A stretch of 64,000 nucleotides of DNA from positions 3,162,001-3,226,000 of the forward strand of contig CM082584.2 of the NCBI GenBank assembly GCA_040954595.2, in the 5' to 3' direction. A model generated the notes under the pieces. It had not been told where the DNA came from. It searched no databases and saw nothing but the letters and a program-made list of their open reading frames with translations. This document shows positions 22,310 to 33,054 of the stretch, in pieces. How positions within the stretch are numbered: the stretch's first letter is position 1; each line of letters begins with the position of its first letter. The position numbers and the translations under genes were made by a program. The DNA comes from Balanoglossus misakiensis (Eukaryota > Hemichordata).

Positions 22310-23698
22310 TTACCAGGAATATAGTACGCGTTGCATTACGACGGAAGACATCATGCGATTGTTAAGATGATATGGCTTGCAGTACTCGTAGTGTTTATCG
22401 CCAACATTACGGGCATAGCAGTATTCAACAGGGCTTGAATATGTCACAGTGGTGCCTTCAGGATGCCCCCAGTGAAATCCAGCGACAAGACGGGTCGGAC
22501 ACGTCTATGATTATGAAGAACATAAAGAAATAAACAGTATGTTTGTGTGTATGTACATGTATGTTGATTGCATTGCTCTGCCAAATGGTTGTTAAAAATC
22601 ACATATACATGTAGTAATAAATAACGACAAAAATTAGGAATTTTTTACCTACGGTGTTTGTTTCATATGCAATTTTAAGAATGTCATCCTCATAATAGTC
22701 ATACTTGCACTCCGAACACTCGTCTTCCCATTCATCATCTACGTCATTTATGAAATCTCCCTGAAATTAGAGAGATTTCCATGTTCTTCACTGAAAATTT
22801 TAAAATAAAATAGTGGCAAATAATACGTCAGATAGACACAGGGACGGGTGGGGCTGGTAGGCAGGAAGGAAGCAAGAATCAGACAAGGGTCCAGGCAGGC
22901 ACAAGGCAGAGATTGAAATGATTGAGCGATAGAAACAACACGAACAATCACTGTGGGGATATCTACCTGTAGGATAAAACACGCTTCGAAATAGGCGTGT
23001 TGGAAGTAGGACGTGATGTTTATTTGAATTGAACTGACTTTGACACGTTAATTTTTTCATGGTAATAAAGATACATGCACTTTCTCAGCATCCGCACCCG
23101 TTCTGGTTGTAGTTAAAAAGCGTTGAGCGAGTACGCAAACTTCCACTGAAAAATATTGAAGCGCTTTCTACATTCAAAGATACGCAATTACAGGCAAATA
23201 CAGACCAAAGATACGTAAATACCGGCAAATACAGACCAAAGATACGCAAATACAGGCGAATACAGACCAAAGATACGCAAATCCAGGCAAATACAGACCA
23301 AAGATACGCAAATACAGGCAAATACAGACAAAGATACGCAAATACAGGCAAATACAGATAAAGATACGCAACTACAGACAAAAGATACGCAAATACAGGC
23401 GAATACAGACCAGATCGATCCTGTCTATATGGTTCACATCCACAACCATCACCCTGAAGGTATTTGTTGGCCCAACGTATGGACCGGTATCACAGTAGCT
23501 TTGGACGCTCTTCCAGGGGGATTTGTTTTCGATTAAGGAAGGCAACTCCATCAGCTCGTCAAAACACTCCACCTCATTTGTGACAAACGAATTATATAGG
23601 AAACCATCGTATGCTCTTGAACTGGATAGTGTGCAGTTCGTTTCTTTAGCGTAAACATTGGTGACCAGAAGCGCAAATGTGAAACCGAAAGCTTTCAT
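22310..23698 (-). CDS. Unrecognised small secreted cysteine-rich protein, three exons
   Basis: ATG at 23698 opens a signal peptide (MKAFGFTFALLVTNVYA), then a mature part with CTLSSSRAYDG, VECFDEL and SYCDTGPY. Exon 1 ends in phase 0, either before GTGATG (about 23446) or before GTCTGT (about 23413, at the edge of a minisatellite). Exon 2 is 22653-22760 (36 codons, acidic, with ECSECKYDYYEDD). Exon 3 is 22504-22310 (GFHWGHPEG, EYCYAR, EYCKPY, stop TAA). All junctions are phase 0, which supports the model. The product is about 185-200 residues with eight cysteines. I do not recognise the family. It is probably extracellular, and an alternative exon structure is possible. Confidence 0.55.
23172..23412. 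repeat. Minisatellite, about 29-bp unit
   Basis: About eight imperfect copies of cgcaaatacaggcaaatac and agaccaaagata in tandem, with shortened copies at the right end. It occupies the start of intron 1 of the secreted-protein gene and begins right at the likely exon 1 donor. It is not a CRISPR array: there are no spacers, and units abut. Confidence 0.9.
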
Positions 23699-24000
23699 TG
23701 TACTTGGTTCTTCAAGCACAATTCGTCCTAGAATGAAAAAGGATCGAACATATATTTCTTCAGATTCCCACAGTTATATTTACGTTTGCAAACACTTTCA
23801 TACCGAGTGGAATGTAAACCAAAGAATATACGACAATACCAGTAAACGTTTCACTGGGTATATTTATTCATGATATCAAAAAATTTTGCAATTCTGTTGG
23901 ACATTTGTTCAAGTGGCGTGAAGTTATATGTGGAACGAAGTTCATCAACGGACACCGGACGGTCAACAAACGGACATCTATACAGCTAAAGATTGTCACA

Positions 24001-24295
24001 CCTGTGGCAGGATTTGACTGTAACGGGTCTGTCACAGGTCTGATGCAGCTCTGGCCGCGGGCATGTACGGTGCATGTCTGACATGCAAGCCATGCACCAG
24101 ACCTGATTTGTTAGATCTGCACCAGGTCTTTCCTGACAGACCTGCCACAGGTCTGACCCGCCAGTCCAGCACTAGGTCCGATGGATCAGACCTGCACCAG
24201 GTCCGATCCAGCAGAATGCTACAGATCTGTGTCCATATCGATGCACGTGACCTGTTGGTCAGACATGCACCATGTCTGATGCAGACCTGTGGACC
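24001..24295. repeat. Palindromic minisatellite of cagacctg/caggtctg phrases
   Basis: About 12 degenerate occurrences of a self-complementary unit of the form cagacctgcaccaggtctga, spaced 20-35 bp. The outer ends (cctgtggcagg..., ...gcagacctgtgg) also face each other. Both strands stay open through it for about 140 codons, which is a by-product of the repeat. 23699-24000 and 24296-25330 show nothing else recognised. Confidence 0.7.
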
Positions 24296-25330
24296 TTTTT
24301 TGTGTAGCAGACAGAGACGGTTAAGACAGTCAAGTACTGACATGGCACCCCGGTGTGCCCGTTGTACACCTTGTCTAATTGAAGTAGAAACGCATGTCAC
24401 AGATTGTTTTATACAATTTAACCCTGAATGCGGCCTAAAGGAGATATATAATGAGCAGAAGGTAGACAAGGATAATGCGTGAAATGGCAATACGGAAATA
24501 TTTTGCTTTGCTCGCTTCCAACGGCGCAGGTTTTACCCTTTTCGTCTGATTTCTATTTTAAAGTTCAACGAGGCACGTTGGCGCCACTTCACCATCTCTC
24601 AGAATAAAAAGCCATTTAATACACCAAGACGGGAAATGGAACACTTCGCTCCTTCGGCGGAAAAAAATATACGTTTGTCAGAGGCCCTGGGTCTCTAGTA
24701 AGTGGAAATTGGAATCATACCGATGCACATACATTGAATGAAGTTCAATCGGATTTTATAAAATGAACAAACACAGCCATTTCTATAATATTCGATGTAT
24801 GCACGCTATCCGCCAAACCTGTTCATTATCAACCGCATGAACAGCGGACCCAATCGTCCTCTTGGTCGCTTTCCCAAATACTCTACCTTCGACGACGCTA
24901 TACTGGACCATTCAGTGGTAATTTTCTCTCATATATTGCACAAGGCAAATTCAGGATATTCGCTCTTAACAATGAGATAAAAATTGGATATTGGGTAAAG
25001 TTGTTATCGTCATGGTTACCTGTCCACTGACGCACGCGTCATGGTCGCAACGTCAAAATGCGGACGTTTCGCAAGGGCAAATGTTCTAGACTTAGCTGAT
25101 TTTCACTGTCATGAATTGAAATATGTTTAACTATGAATTCTGTACATAAAATACAACACCATTTATTCGACTACCAGAGAAATTGTGCGCACAATGTACA
25201 AAGCTTGGAAAAATATACTGCCAGTCCCTCAGTCTGATTAACAGATCGCAGCAGGTAAAATATTTGAGGAATTTTCAAGCCTGTACTTAGGGACCGGTCA
25301 GTTTTTACGACGGGGGCGGGAAGTTTGTGT

Positions 25331-25555
25331 CATACGGATCTAGTTTTGTGTTTATTGCGCGAGATTCGAAAGTTGTCGTTGCTACGTTCGGAATTAAATT
25401 TTTCAGGTGCGGTGTCAGTGACTAGTGCGCCGCTACCGAATCCCATCCTCTTCCATAATCGCTGCATGTTGTAGAGCTTTATTTGGAAATATGAATAGTA
25501 AAATTGATGATTTGATCTGATTAATCTGTCGTCGATCGTCGCAAAGAAAAACTAA
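25331..25555 (-). repeat. Repeat family R2, copy 2, with conserved short frame
   Basis: Partner of 157-440. On the minus strand ATG at 25467 opens MQRLWKRMGFGSG and continues with VTDTA, EKFNSE, SND and RNKH, ending near 25337. It lacks eight codons present in copy 1, exactly in frame. Confidence 0.55.
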
Positions 25556-25781
25556 TGTTTTGCTCGCGCTCGGCTGTGTGAGTTCGAGCGCGTCTATATC
25601 TCACGTGCAATAGAATGTAAACAACTGACATCGTGCATATCAATCCGCAAGAACTGGAGGAATACGGCTCCATGCTACGCGATTGATCATTTCAAAACAA
25701 TAGATAAAAGCGTAATGTTAACATTCCAAAATATTACAGAATGTGTATTTTATTAATTTCTTGTTGTGCATATGATAAAAC

Positions 25782-25858
25782 CTTTACGGCCCTGATACGG
25801 GTTTTGCGGCTTCCGCCGTACGACCTCGGGCCGCAAAACCCGTATCAGGGCCGTAAAG
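25782..25858. repeat. Foldback element D (degenerate member of the CGAG type)
   Basis: A 77-bp inverted repeat: ctttacggccctgatacggg at the left faces its complement at the right, with stem block gttttgcgg / ccgcaaaac. On the minus strand one arm carries CGAG and the other GAAG at the first interruption. Beyond the left arm the minus strand reads ttttatcatatgcac, like the terminal motif of elements A-C. It is flanked by plain AT-rich sequence. Confidence 0.75.
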
Positions 25859-27061
25859 ATTAGATTCCACGTTCGCGTTAGACGTTCACGTGGAAAAGAG
25901 TTTGGCTTCACGTCAACGTCTGTTTGTGTGGCACGCGCACTCTGTATTCGAATTTTGAGCGTGTACATCGCACTGCAAGTACGGATTCAACCGTCCGGCG
26001 ACCATACAAATTGATGACAAAATTTCACATAAAATGACTAAAAAGAAATAAATGCATTTTCGTTTGTCACAATGAGATATCAAGCTAACAAGGCATACAC
26101 ATATTTCGTAGATAATATGATTTTTGTTGCCCAAAATGAGAATAACTTTTCACGTTTGCAACTAACGTGGAAACACCTATCTCCACGTAAAAAACGCGAA
26201 GTCTTTTACGTGAACGTCATACTTTACACTAAACTTGATGACGTCATAACAGAAATTCGTGACGTTGCGCGTTCACGAACCTCTCAATTTAATTCATATC
26301 CGCCTGTAAACAGAAGCTATGCAGTTTTTAGAAGATGTTCTTTTCTCTCTTTTTTGTTCTGCTGTGTAAGGTACAGTAACTGTTGCTCATCACTGAATAA
26401 CGTTGAACTACCCGCGATGAGAGTTTGTCAACTCGTTAGCTAATATGCATGTAATGTGCATTTGTTGTTGTTGAAAATGGTGTATAATATGCATTACTCG
26501 ACATATGCAATGATACAATGATTAGAAGCAACGTGCAGCTGAATTTTGCAGACTGTATGCATTCTTAGTAGAAGTCCTACTTTAATGGGTAGTGTTCATT
26601 TCACACAGTTTTGTTTTGAAAGGATTTTACAGCAAGAAGCGGCAAAGGGGACTCAGATATCAACAGGTCAATGCAATTTGTAAAAATTCATAATAACAAA
26701 TACAGTGGTAGATATACATACAACATACAGTTGGTGGTCACATGATGTGGTTTATTCAATGGTTTTGTATATCAAGTCTTGTCTCAAAATGATTGATCGC
26801 TCTGACATTACCATCTGACTGAAATAGCAAAGTGATCGATATCAGTGAGAGTGCAGTGGCATAATTCAGTTCCAAAATGAGCCTTTCTGTGGGGCTTGAC
26901 AATCTAGCACTACGTCAGAAGGGGAGAGTATATACTGCAACAAACATTGCCAAACTAAATGTATATTAATGATAATGATATCAATGTAAATCGCTTAATG
27001 TCAACAAGCACACGCGTTGCGTTTTTTTCTTTCTTTTCTTTCATCTAACTCCAAATCACAT
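25859..27061. other. Non-coding stretch
   Basis: An open frame of 123 codons at 26072-26443 (plus) has no recognised domain and lies in repeat-rich surroundings, so I do not call it. Nothing else was identified. Confidence 0.45.
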
Positions 27062-28226
27062 TAAAGCTGCGAGCAGCGTTGACGGGGCCCAAGCAAATGT
27101 TGAACACGTATTTCCTAGCCATGAGGGCCAGTACAAGGTATGGTTGAGGTTGTAGGCCAAGGGCAATAGCATAGGATTTTGGTAAGGCACAGTCACAAAG
27201 GCTGGAAAAGGCTGCTGTGGCCTGAGTATAGGCGAGGCTGTAGATGTTTGATAAGAAACGCATCCTAATGTGTGAAACAGATTGAGGTGACGTGAGTCTC
27301 TGAACTCATGTTGGTGACGTGACTGGTTTAAATCTTTCTGCTATTTTTCTAGGGATTCATAGTTGACTGTATGTTTTTATCACGTGAAGGATTCTGGGGA
27401 TTAGCCTGATGTATATTATAAAGACTAATGTGACATGGTTGTAGATTGAAATGTGAATGCGGTGTGTGCCCTAGATGCTTGGAGGAGGCAAAGCAATGGG
27501 GGGGGGGGTCACTTGAGGTCACTGAAAGTTTCTGCAAAGAAGTGAGTGTGCATGGGCGTTACGGAGTTGTTGGCAAGGGCCTGGTCAGCAAACGTGCAGT
27601 TGGAGTAGAGACATTTAAACGGCAACGAAGCCTGATCTCTGATTATTTCCGGTCCCATACTCGTTTTGTGCAAAAAATCAATGGTCTGCTTACGTGTATT
27701 TCAGCCGATTTCCCAAGCAGTACTACCCACTAGTGACTACCATGCTATAATGAGACCTCGCACAACATTAGCTACGTACTGAGGATCAAAGTCCGCTGCC
27801 GCAGTGTTGACCCGTGTACCCGGGTCTGGGGTAGAAACATTTGAACGGCAGCAACAAACAAAGTGAGCGTAATTCAACGCCCTATAGAAGCCTGATCTCT
27901 GATTATTTCTGGTCCCATTCTCCTCTCGTGAAAAAAATAACTGGTCTGTTAACATATTTCAGCCGATTTCCCAAGGAGTACTACCCACTAGTGACTACCG
28001 TGCTATAATGAGACCTCGCACAACATTAGCGAGTGAGGATCAAAGTCCGCTGCCGCAGTTTTAAACCGTGTAGCCGGGTCTGGATAGAAACATTTGAACG
28101 GCAACAGCAAACAAACTTAGCGTAATTCAATAAAACGCCCTAAAAAGCCTGATCTCTGATGTGTTGTCCCAAAACTCATTTTGTGGAAAAAATCACTGAG
28201 GGCGCTTGGGCCCCTAAATAATTTCG
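27062..28226 (+). repeat. R1-related element with 260-bp tandem units
   Basis: Opens with gctgcgagcagc and gggcccaagc and closes near 28210 with gcttgggcccc, its complement. Inside, a unit beginning gcctgatctctgattattt is repeated at 27630, 27891 and (partly) 28147, carrying the phrases caaagtccgctgccgcag and gaacggca. A run of 12 G is at about 27498. No coding. Confidence 0.7.
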
Positions 28227-28393
28227 GACAATTTCGAGTGCCAAGTAAAGGTCGTGCTTTGCTCCATTTGAGTGAGAAACGGTGAGATTATGAATACACG
28301 CAACCTTTCAACCCATAGCACCACACACGAAATATTGTGTAAACCATATGATGTTCAAAGGTCAACTGGTGTCACAGAGACAGGACAGGAAGG

Positions 28394-31300
28394 ATGGCAG
28401 AAAATAGTGGGTAAGCAAGTGAATGCACTTTCCCATATGCCATGCAGGTCTCGTATAAATATGTGTTATATCCTCGATTGTGATATTATGCTTTGATAGA
28501 CCAAACCTGCACTATTTGAACAGAACACGTATTACAATTGCTACGACATTTATGTACATGTATATACACCAAAGAGTGTGAACGACCAACAGTATATGCA
28601 AACAAAATCACCTGCGTACAGGAGCTGAAAAGTTAGTAAAATTCCTGTACAAGTCATTTGTCGTTCTCTGCATGTAGGCCTAACTGTAAATCACTGCAAC
28701 GGCCAGATTGTGTCAGCTTTATTCCCAGTGGGTCTATTAGTGCCTAACGCCAATCTACCGAGATGTAGGTTGATAACACATGCACTTATCGCTAAGATCA
28801 AACATGTACACAATGGCCCTCGTCCGTCGTGTTCCTGACGATTTTATGTCTTCGACAAACACAAGAGTCGATAGATCATTTTTATGGGATAACTACAGGA
28901 AACGATCAATCTGAGATAACTCATGCGCAGGCCTGCAGTCATTTATAACTTTGCCACTAGTTCTAGCTCTAGATATCGCGTATTTTAATCAATGCAACAG
29001 AAAACTCGCAGGCAAGACTCTGTTCATCACTGGTGCAAGTCGTGGCATCGGTAAGGCCGTCGCCCTGAAAGCAGCGAGAGACGGCGCCAATGTTGTCATA
29101 GCAGCCAAGACTGATCTACGGCACCCGAAGTTACCGGGTACCATCTACACAGCAGCCAAGGAAAGTAAGGAAGTGTCTTTAATTCTCACATAAAACTTTA
29201 TCGGAATATTCAAAATCTTGATTAAATGTTGTCACTGTTATTATTATTTTTTGACACAGTTGAGGATGCGGGGGGTAAGTGTCTTCCCTGCGTGGTTGAT
29301 GTTCGCAACGAATCTCAAATCCAGGCTGCCGTCGACGCGGCAGTTGAGAAGTTTGGTGGCATCGACATTTTGATCAACAATGCAAGTGCCATCAATACAA
29401 CGGGTACTCTTGACACAGACATGAAGAGATATGATCTGATGATGAATATTAATACAAGAGGCACTTTTCTGACGTAAGTGCAGATTTAACGAGATTTGAG
29501 TTGCCATGGTTACAGTGTGGTTGTGCTTCATCTCAATAAATTGTAACAGGCGAGAGATTACCATACTTTCCTTCGGGAATAGAGAGCTGGATTTGGGCGT
29601 GCATTATTTTCCTGTTTGGAATGGGAAAATTGTGATAGCAAGGCGAAGATCTATCGTCATTCTTACTAAACCATATTTGACAATTACGTGATGGTAAATA
29701 TTATGACAGAACTTCATGACCTCTGCGCGCGATCTGTGCAATATGGATTTTATTTTCATGAGTGAGAAGGTGTATTCTTCCGAGTATTTTTACGAGCGAC
29801 AGCGAGTAAAAATGCAGAAGAATACACCTTCTCACGAGTGAAAATAACATCCATATTGCACAGATCGCGCGCAGTGGTCATGAAGTTCTGTTATTATTGC
29901 ATATGTTTCCCCAGATTTGACGAAAATCAAAGTTTCGATCGTGGCGTATTGATTTTCATTACAGTGATGCGCCAAAGGCTATGCAACCCAGAGAAGGCCG
30001 CTCATTGGCCAAAATGACGCAACCTTTGTTATGCAAAGAAGGGTCATGTGGGGTCATTCCATCAGTGGGTTACCTGAGGTCGTGAGATCGCAGCGATAAA
30101 TTTCGAAACACTGGCGATAGCGAGAAATTTCCGTAATTTTCGAGGTTCCAAAACACACTGACAACTAAATGTTCTGTTATTCTGACGATAGTTGGGAAGG
30201 ATAATAAAAGAACGTGCCAGAATGTTGAAAAATCCGCATGTTTCGGCGATCATGTTGGCTCATTTCATCGGTGGTTTAGCTCAGGTCGCAAGATAGCATC
30301 GGCAATATTTGAGAAACTGGCGATAGCGAGGGATTTTCCGAGGTTCCCAAACATACTGCCAAATAATGTTTTGTTATTCTGACAAAATTTGGGAAGGATA
30401 AGACAATGGCGTCTCCGAATGTTGAAAATTCCCCACGTTTCGGAGATCATACTCCAGCTCTGCCGACGGCGTTCAATGTTTACAAACAAAACGTTTTTAC
30501 TCATTTGCATATGGGTTGTGAAAAATACCACTTTGTCACGCGCACAACTAAAACAACAATCGGCTTTTTTGCGACTGAAATAAAACTTTTGTTATATCCT
30601 CCGGAGGTTTATATGAACTCCAAGTGATTGTGTAACAGAACGAGGGTTAAACTTTGAAAGATACGATGGATTGAAGGGGAAATGGGGGATCTTATTCTAC
30701 TGGATGCTCATTTGCATATGAGCTCGCAAAAATACCAGAATTATTATTGCACGGGCCGCTTGGAATACTGTAGTACATATGCAATAATACCTTTTATGCA
30801 TGTAATGCTGTTTTTCATTGCAAATGAAAATGAAAACTCAAGCTGTAAATATTCCCGTTTATTTGTCCCACAGATCTAAGTTGTGCCTCCCTCATTTGAA
30901 GAAATCAAAGAATCCTCATATTTTGAATATGAGCCCACCGCTGAACATGAATGCCAAATGGTTTTCCAACCATGTAGGTAAGCATTCTTATTTTGATCAG
31001 GCGATAATTATAATTATTTTAATGAAACTCTTTTCTACCCATAAATGAACTAAATTCTTAATTTATACAAAAATAACAACAGTAATTCGCAGTTATCGGC
31101 AGTAAAATCCAATCGGAATGTATTGATATGTAACCTGAAAACCTGGTGTACACGTACATATACTTTGCGTATCTGCAGAATGGAGAATTACAGAATTTCT
31201 TTTCCATTCATCTTCCAGCTTACACCATGGCCAAGTATGGAATGTCAATGTGTGTTCTAGGAATGGCGGAAGAATTCAAATCTGACGGCATAGCGGTCAA

Positions 31301-32081
31301 CGCCTTGTGGCCACTTACAAGTGAGACTTTACATGTATAGATGTATTCTCTCGTGTATTTGTTTTCGCCTTTGCAAAAGCGAAAAAACACGCAGCTATAG
31401 TTTCTAGACTAGTGATCACGTAGAATAGCAAGCTAAGCCTTCTGAAAATGATTTCACTCGCTAATATCAGGCATGTCAACAGCCCTCTGTTTGCGACTTG
31501 ACCGTACGTGCATATATTCGGTTGCCCACAGCTATCAAGACCGCCGCTGTGACAATGCTTGGAGGCGAAAAATTGAACAGACGGTCCCGTACAACTGAGA
31601 TCATTGGAGATGCTGCGTACGTCATACTATCACAGGACAGCAGAGAGTTTACCGGCAATTTCTGTGTCGATGAACGCATCTTGCGGAAATTTGGAGTTAC
31701 TGATTTTGAAAAATATGCGGTGGAACCAGGTAAGACGAATATCTCCGCCAATACGAATATCATATCTATGATTACCACATCAGATAACTCCGTTACACGT
31801 ACAGGGTTGTACGAATTATATGAGTGGAATTCAGACCTGCCAATGCAGCTATGTTTTATGACATGCTAGTATTAAAAACTGTCGAACACATGGATAAGTG
31901 ATAATAGGCTGAACTGTTGTCATTTCGACATTACTTATAATTGACTAAAGCCAAGATTATACTGTGGTTGACAGTTGTTGTTATTTTCTTCGTTTTAGGG
32001 ATGAGTCTGGAACTATGCGGCTATTTGGATCACACAGACGAAGAATTAAAATTAACTGGAGTTTTTTCCAGCAAGCTTTAG
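28394..32081 (+). CDS. HSDL2-like short-chain dehydrogenase without SCP2 domain, SKL-terminated
   Basis: Seven exons with consistent phases: 28394-28410 (17-nt first exon, M-A-E-N-S-G), 29001-29164, 29260-29473, 30874-30977, 31219-31320, 31532-31729 and 31999-32081, giving 293 residues. Motifs: TGASRGIG cofactor loop, NNAS, and the catalytic Y-x-x-x-K in YTMAKYGMS. The sequence closely follows vertebrate HSDL2 (about 418 residues, peroxisomal or mitochondrial, role in lipid metabolism) through the reductase domain, but stops before the SCP2 sterol-carrier domain. The final residues are FSSKL-stop, a canonical type 1 peroxisomal signal, so the short form looks genuine. The substrate is unknown. 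Introns contain foldback C and a tandem repeat. Two downstream copies are pseudogenes. Confidence 0.9.
29700..29897. repeat. Foldback element C with CGAG interruptions, intronic
   Basis: A 198-bp inverted repeat in the third HSDL2 intron. Stem tgagaaggtgtattctt pairs with 29818-29834. TGAG (29759-29762) faces CGAG (29835-29838), and CGAG (29793-29796) faces CGAG (29803-29806); each folds as a tandem G-A mismatch. The innermost C-G pair closes a GACA loop. Another CGAG at 29781 faces an altered partner. The right end reads ttattattgcatatg. Confidence 0.9.
30056..30480. repeat. Two tandem copies of a roughly 205-bp unit
   Basis: 30056-30260 and 30265-30480 share cactggcgatagcgag, gttctgttattctgac-like text, gggaaggataa and gaatgttgaaaa in the same order. 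It lies in the same HSDL2 intron as foldback C. No coding. Confidence 0.8.
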
Positions 32082-33054
32082 AGAGAGCAAAAATAGGCTG
32101 ACGTTAACAACCCCAATGTGTTGAGCTGTGGTAACTTCACCGACATTTTTAGCCACATTCTAGGAGGCTGTCTGAGTGGGAGATTATCTGAGTGTAAATT
32201 TGAGATACCAAGTAGTATAATGATTTTAACTTTTCTACAAATTTAAGGCAGCTTAGCCGCGTTCTTTTGGCTTTGCCCGCAAGTCATGACGTCACAGCTT
32301 ACACGTGTATTTCTATTCGTAGGCCTAAATACTTGAACGTGCATGACTGTTACTGGAAGGAATAATAAAATCAATTAGTATTATATATAAATTACTGGTC
32401 GAAACCGTACTGTTCTCTATGACAAAGTTGTCTTTCTTCATTGTTTAGCCAGTGAAGAATCTGTCAGATGACAACTTGCAAATTCACCTAAGTTTCTTCT
32501 AAAATTAATGATTTGCAGGCCCTGGCTCTAACCAGATATTGTGGAGTGGGTTACTAAGAGTGGTGGCTTGGACCAGATATAATATTAAATTGATACAATG
32601 GATAGGTTACAATATTAAATTGTAACTTAGAATTAATATACGATTTTCTCGATATTCTCGATTTTATGCGATCGATAAAACGGCATGTTGATTGTTGGGC
32701 ACATGGCCAGCAACCTCCTCAAACGGGGTCTTAAAATAATATTCAGAGTAGGGATCAAGTCCTGCGGGTAATTGGGTATCAGATAAGGATTATATAAGGC
32801 AGGAGTCCTGCCTTATGTAATCCTTATCTTATACCAAATCGACGCCACTGTTCAGTGTATTTGTTTGTGATTGACTCCCCTAGAAATCAAATGGTAATAC
32901 CCAGCAAGGGCAGTGAACACGTACGTCGACAAAACACGTCTCTACAGGTGACTTTTGACCCACCATTGACCTGAGTCGCGACTGCTTAACCATTAACCAG
33001 TAAATTGATTGATGAGGTGATATAGCCTGGTCAGATGTACATGCAGAGCTAGAG
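32082..33054. other. Spacer between HSDL2 units
   Basis: Includes a 61-bp near-perfect palindrome at 32775-32835 (ggtat.agataaggatta arms around aggagtcct). 32880-33335 minus has a 151-codon open frame without recognised features, overlapping the exon-1 relic and a run of 13 G (33293-33305). Confidence 0.6.
32775..32835. repeat. 61-bp palindrome
   Basis: Arms of 30 bases around base 32805 with three mismatches. It has no CGAG interruptions, so it differs from the CGAG-type foldbacks. Confidence 0.9.

Noticed and set aside
23172-23412. Regular repeats resembling a CRISPR array
   Set aside because: Units abut without spacers and the context is an intron of a eukaryotic gene.
24032-24490. Paired 139- and 152-codon open frames on opposite strands
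   Set aside because: Stop-free because of the palindromic minisatellite; no domain and low-complexity composition.
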